64,000 nucleotides of DNA from Aphidius gifuensis (Eukaryota; Arthropoda; Insecta; Hymenoptera; Braconidae), in assembly GCF_014905175.1 (NCBI RefSeq), contig NC_057792.1, positions 7,936,001-8,000,000 of the forward strand, read 5' to 3'. Positions 61,227 to 64,000 of the stretch are shown piece by piece. The notes beneath the pieces are model-generated. The model ran no database searches. It saw nothing but the letters and a program-made list of their open reading frames with translations, and was not told the DNA's origin. The translations under genes and the position numbers were made by a program. Numbering within the stretch: the stretch's first letter is position 1; every line of letters begins with the position of its first letter.

Positions 61227-61500
61227 CTAGCAGGTGTTACCCGGCTTCGCAATTAAATATGAAAACAATGGTGCAATTGGACTTCTTAATGCTGGCAGTT
61301 TAATTTTACCATTTGCACAACATAAACCACTTGGTTCTTTTTTGTATTTCAATGCTTTGCAATAAGTACATTCTTTATCTATTAAACCAATTGAAATATT
61401 ATTTTCGAATGCATAGTCAGTTTCTTGATTATAGGAAAATGCTATCTTTTTCAAATTTTTTTGAAACTTTTCTTTTCTTTGTCTGGTTCATTCACTACTG
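61227..61500 (-). mobile_element. Helitron-like 3' tail with coding fragment
   Basis: On the minus strand a 75-codon frame (61454-61227) contains ECTYCKALKYKKEPSGLCCA, then NGKIKLPAL, a pattern seen near the N-terminus of Helitron Rep-helicase proteins. It runs straight into GCGAAGCCGGGTAACACCTG and CTAG at 61230-61227, followed by T. A CTAG end before T is the Helitron 3' signature. This is probably a truncated non-autonomous copy; the 5' end is not located. Confidence 0.5.
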
Positions 61501-61896
61501 TAAACTTCAGGGATGTCATTATCATCATCATCATCACCGTCATCATCATCATTTTTCTGTTTATCGTTATTTTTTTTGAACTTTATTTTTTTATAGAAGA
61601 ATATGATGATTTTCCAATTATTTTTCTTTTTCCCATACTAATTTTTTATAATTATATTAATAATCGTTATATCTTATTAATAAAACGATAAAACTTACCT
61701 AGACCAATATATATAACCTTCAATGATCACCTCATATGAAGAAATTAAAAACACTTATTTATATTAGAAGTAAATGTTATAAATTTTAAAATAGTATTTT
61801 AATTATTTTATACATAGCAACAAACATCAGTATTTGTTCATTTATTTTCTGTTATATAAAATAATAATAATAATATTGATAATAATAATAATATTG

Positions 61897-61955
<59 letters not shown>

Positions 61956-62202
61956 TTTAATAACATTAAATACTGTTCACAGGGTTATTTTGACCTACTT
62001 TCAAAATATATGAACGTATTCATTGCTTACAGAGTTCTTTTTATTTGATTTTTAAATTTTACGAATGAAGCTTACTGCTCACAGGGTTCTATTCTTATCA
62101 TTTGAAAATTATGTGAAAAGAACCCTGTGAGCAATGAGTTTTAATCGTATTATTCGAAAATCAGGTGAAAAGTTATTGCTCACTGGGTTCTTTTATTCGT
62201 AT
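61500..62202. repeat. simple repeats and ACAGGGTT motifs
   Basis: A (CAT)n tract lies at 61520-61555 and a long (AAT)n/(ATA)n microsatellite at 61859-61955. From 61977, CACAGGGTT and its inverse AACCCTGTGAG recur several times to 62190 in a fold-back layout. No gene. Confidence 0.6.
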
Positions 62203-63899
62203 TGTAATGTCCTGCGGTAGGCGCACCAAATTTTTTTATTTTTATTTCTAAATCTTTTTACCTTATTATATATTCAGGGTATATTTCGATACCCCGAGCT
62301 CCATCTTACGCAATATAAAAGTAATATATTTTGGGAAACCAACGACTTGGCCCCCTCAATGATTTTCTTGAGCCGACACTAATGCCAAGCGGCAATACCG
62401 CCAATTTTCTTAATTGATTTAACATATAAATTAGTACAGTGAGTGATATCAACAGAATCGCAAAATTACAAGGATTCTCTTGATACCACTCATGTTATAA
62501 AATTTTAATAAGAAATATTTTTAATTAATAATCAAAGATCACGCTTTTGGGCTGACCAATAGAAAAAAAGTAGACTAAGGAAAATAGGAAATGGACCAGG
62601 AGAAAACCGAACGTCTCCGAAAGATCCCCACTTTTCTAAGGGCTGATTGAGTCCCAAACTAAATCGATCTAGATTTTTCAGATCACTTGGTCCGCAGTCT
62701 CTGCACCATAACTAGCTCTTCCAGCTCTTATTAAGTTGTACTTTATCGCCGAAGCTTTATTCTTCTAATAAAGACTTAGAAAATTTTAATTATTTCTGAT
62801 TTAAAACTTAGAATATTTTTATTTTTGAGTTTAAAGACTTAGAATATTTTATTTTTTCTGAATTAAAACTTAGAATATTTTTAATTTTCTGAATAAATAC
62901 TTAGAAATATTATATTTTTTTCTGAATTAAAACTTAGAAAGTATTAATATTTTTGAATTAAAACTTAGAAAGTATTAATATTTTTGAATTAAAACTTGGA
63001 AAATTTTACAATATCTGAATTTTGACTCAGAGAAATTTAATTGTTTTTGGATTAAAACTTAGAATATTTTATTTTTGCTAAATTAAAACTTAGAATATTT
63101 TTATTTTCGAATCATTTGCAAGTTTAATTATTTTAACATTTTTATATTTCTCATTTGAAATTAAATTCATTAGTTATTTTAACTTAATTCTATTTAGCCT
63201 TCTGCTATGCAATAAATAAATTAATTTGGTTTTAAATATATTTTATCATTGACTAATTAAAAATTTAAATTGTGTGCTACGCGAGTGCTTTATTTTTACG
63301 ATTAATACCGTTGTCCATCACCAATCAACTACACATCTTTAATTATCTACTTTAATCAAAGCGAAGCCCAGGTCAAGGTCCACGTCGTACATAGCCAGTA
63401 ATTTTAATTCATCTATCATTGTAAGTACAATTATTAATGTTATATTAAGTGTTTATTTGTGTTTTATATCAGTGTAATTTTAAGTAGAGTCACGGCGATA
63501 ATCAAGTGTAGCAATTACGTATATGTAGTCAGTGTTTCATTTAATTTTTTAACAACTAGATTGCTTCTCAATCTAGTTGATATTTTACCGGGTCGCGTAA
63601 TATTTAATTAACGAGTCGTTTGTTTAATATTTCAAATCACTGACTCCGTAATCCACTTGATTTTTCTCTCTCCATATTATCGACACGTGGGGCCTTTGTT
63701 TTAATTTAGTTTCGAGCGTTTTATATTTTTATAACTTTTAAGTTGAATTAAGTGTGTTTTTATATGTAATTTTTAATTCAAATCATTGTGTTTTTATAAA
63801 TAAAATTAATGCTTTTTCCGAATACTAAATTTCGTGTGTCGTCTCGATTATTTTATTATTGAATTATATCTGTGTTTGTGTTTTATATAATTATTTTAC
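62203..63899 (+). repeat. LTR-like sequence related to the LARD LTR
   Basis: It starts TGTAATGTCCTGCGGTAGGC and continues with ATTATATATTCAGGGT, GATACCCC and CTCCATCTTA, matching the first 130 bp of the LARD LTR (minus-strand reading) but diverged afterwards. A possible end is ...ATTATTTTACA just before recognisable copia sequence resumes. AACTTAGAATATTTT motifs repeat at 62770-63110. No primer site or polypurine tract adjoins it, so it may be a solo LTR. The right boundary is uncertain. Confidence 0.5.
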
Positions 63900-63902
63900 A
63901 AA

Positions 63903-64000
63903 ATAATTTATTGATACACCATATGGATCTAAAAACAGCATTTTTAAATGGGAAGTTAAAAGAGGATATTTAGTAGTAAGTAATAATCAAGTATGTAAAT
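63903..64000 (+). pseudogene. pol: copia reverse transcriptase fragment, runs off the window
   Basis: The plus strand reads LIHHMDLKTAFLNGKLKEDI, the conserved copia RT block with the first catalytic aspartate. It is followed at once by a TAG and further stops. It belongs to the element that begins before 46 kb; the rest lies beyond the right edge. Confidence 0.8.

Noticed and set aside
61313..61691. Plus-strand frames rich in His and Ile
   Set aside because: They run through (CAT)n simple sequence and antisense to the Helitron-like fragment.

Overview
This is an AT-rich insect nuclear window, with spliced genes, short introns, canonical GT-AG junctions, a tRNA-iMet-primed copia element and hAT, THAP-bearing, Helitron-like and jockey/R1-like repeats. 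Gene style and repeat content suggest a hymenopteran such as a parasitoid wasp, but that is an inference. I see no rRNA, CRISPR array or intact canonical tRNA gene. A 100-N assembly gap lies at 35355-35454.

From left to right: 1-18.9 kb is mostly intergenic or intronic DNA rich in repeats. It holds two small minus-strand exon candidates with mutually compatible phase, tRNA-derived SINEs, a decayed non-LTR retrotransposon split by a TIR element carrying a THAP gene and a SWIM gene fragment, a GATC-rich repeat, and a 587-bp tandem duplication. 18.97-20.55 kb is THOC6 (minus strand, 5 exons, 331 aa, TREX mRNA-export complex). 20.6-25.8 kb is a dense cluster of nested short TIR elements, several with perfect target-site duplications. 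One hAT-type element starts 55 bp upstream of the THOC6 start codon. 26.0-30.8 kb is FANCD2 (plus strand, DNA interstrand-crosslink repair) with three reading-frame breaks. 31.4-34.9 kb is Golgi alpha-mannosidase II (minus strand, N-glycan processing), convergent with FANCD2 and carrying one in-frame TGA in its stem region.

36.0-37.2 kb is a broken CACTA-type transposase relative. 38.1-45.2 kb is a 7.1-kb TIR-bounded element filled by about 27 tandem copies of a palindromic monomer with higher-order periodicity. A lone copy of the same monomer sits in the hAT element next to THOC6. From about 45.8 kb to the right edge there is one decayed copia element interrupted at least three times: a ~1-kb inverted-repeat element in its leader, an 11-kb LTR element (1.1-kb LTRs, tRNA-Pro primer site, no recognisable pol, interior mostly satellite) in the gag zinc knuckle, and a Helitron-tail fragment plus an LTR-like sequence before the reverse-transcriptase core.

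The three host genes belong to unrelated pathways (mRNA export, DNA repair, glycan trimming). The unusual content is in the repeats: two or three independent cases of satellite DNA housed inside mobile elements, and repeats nested up to three deep.
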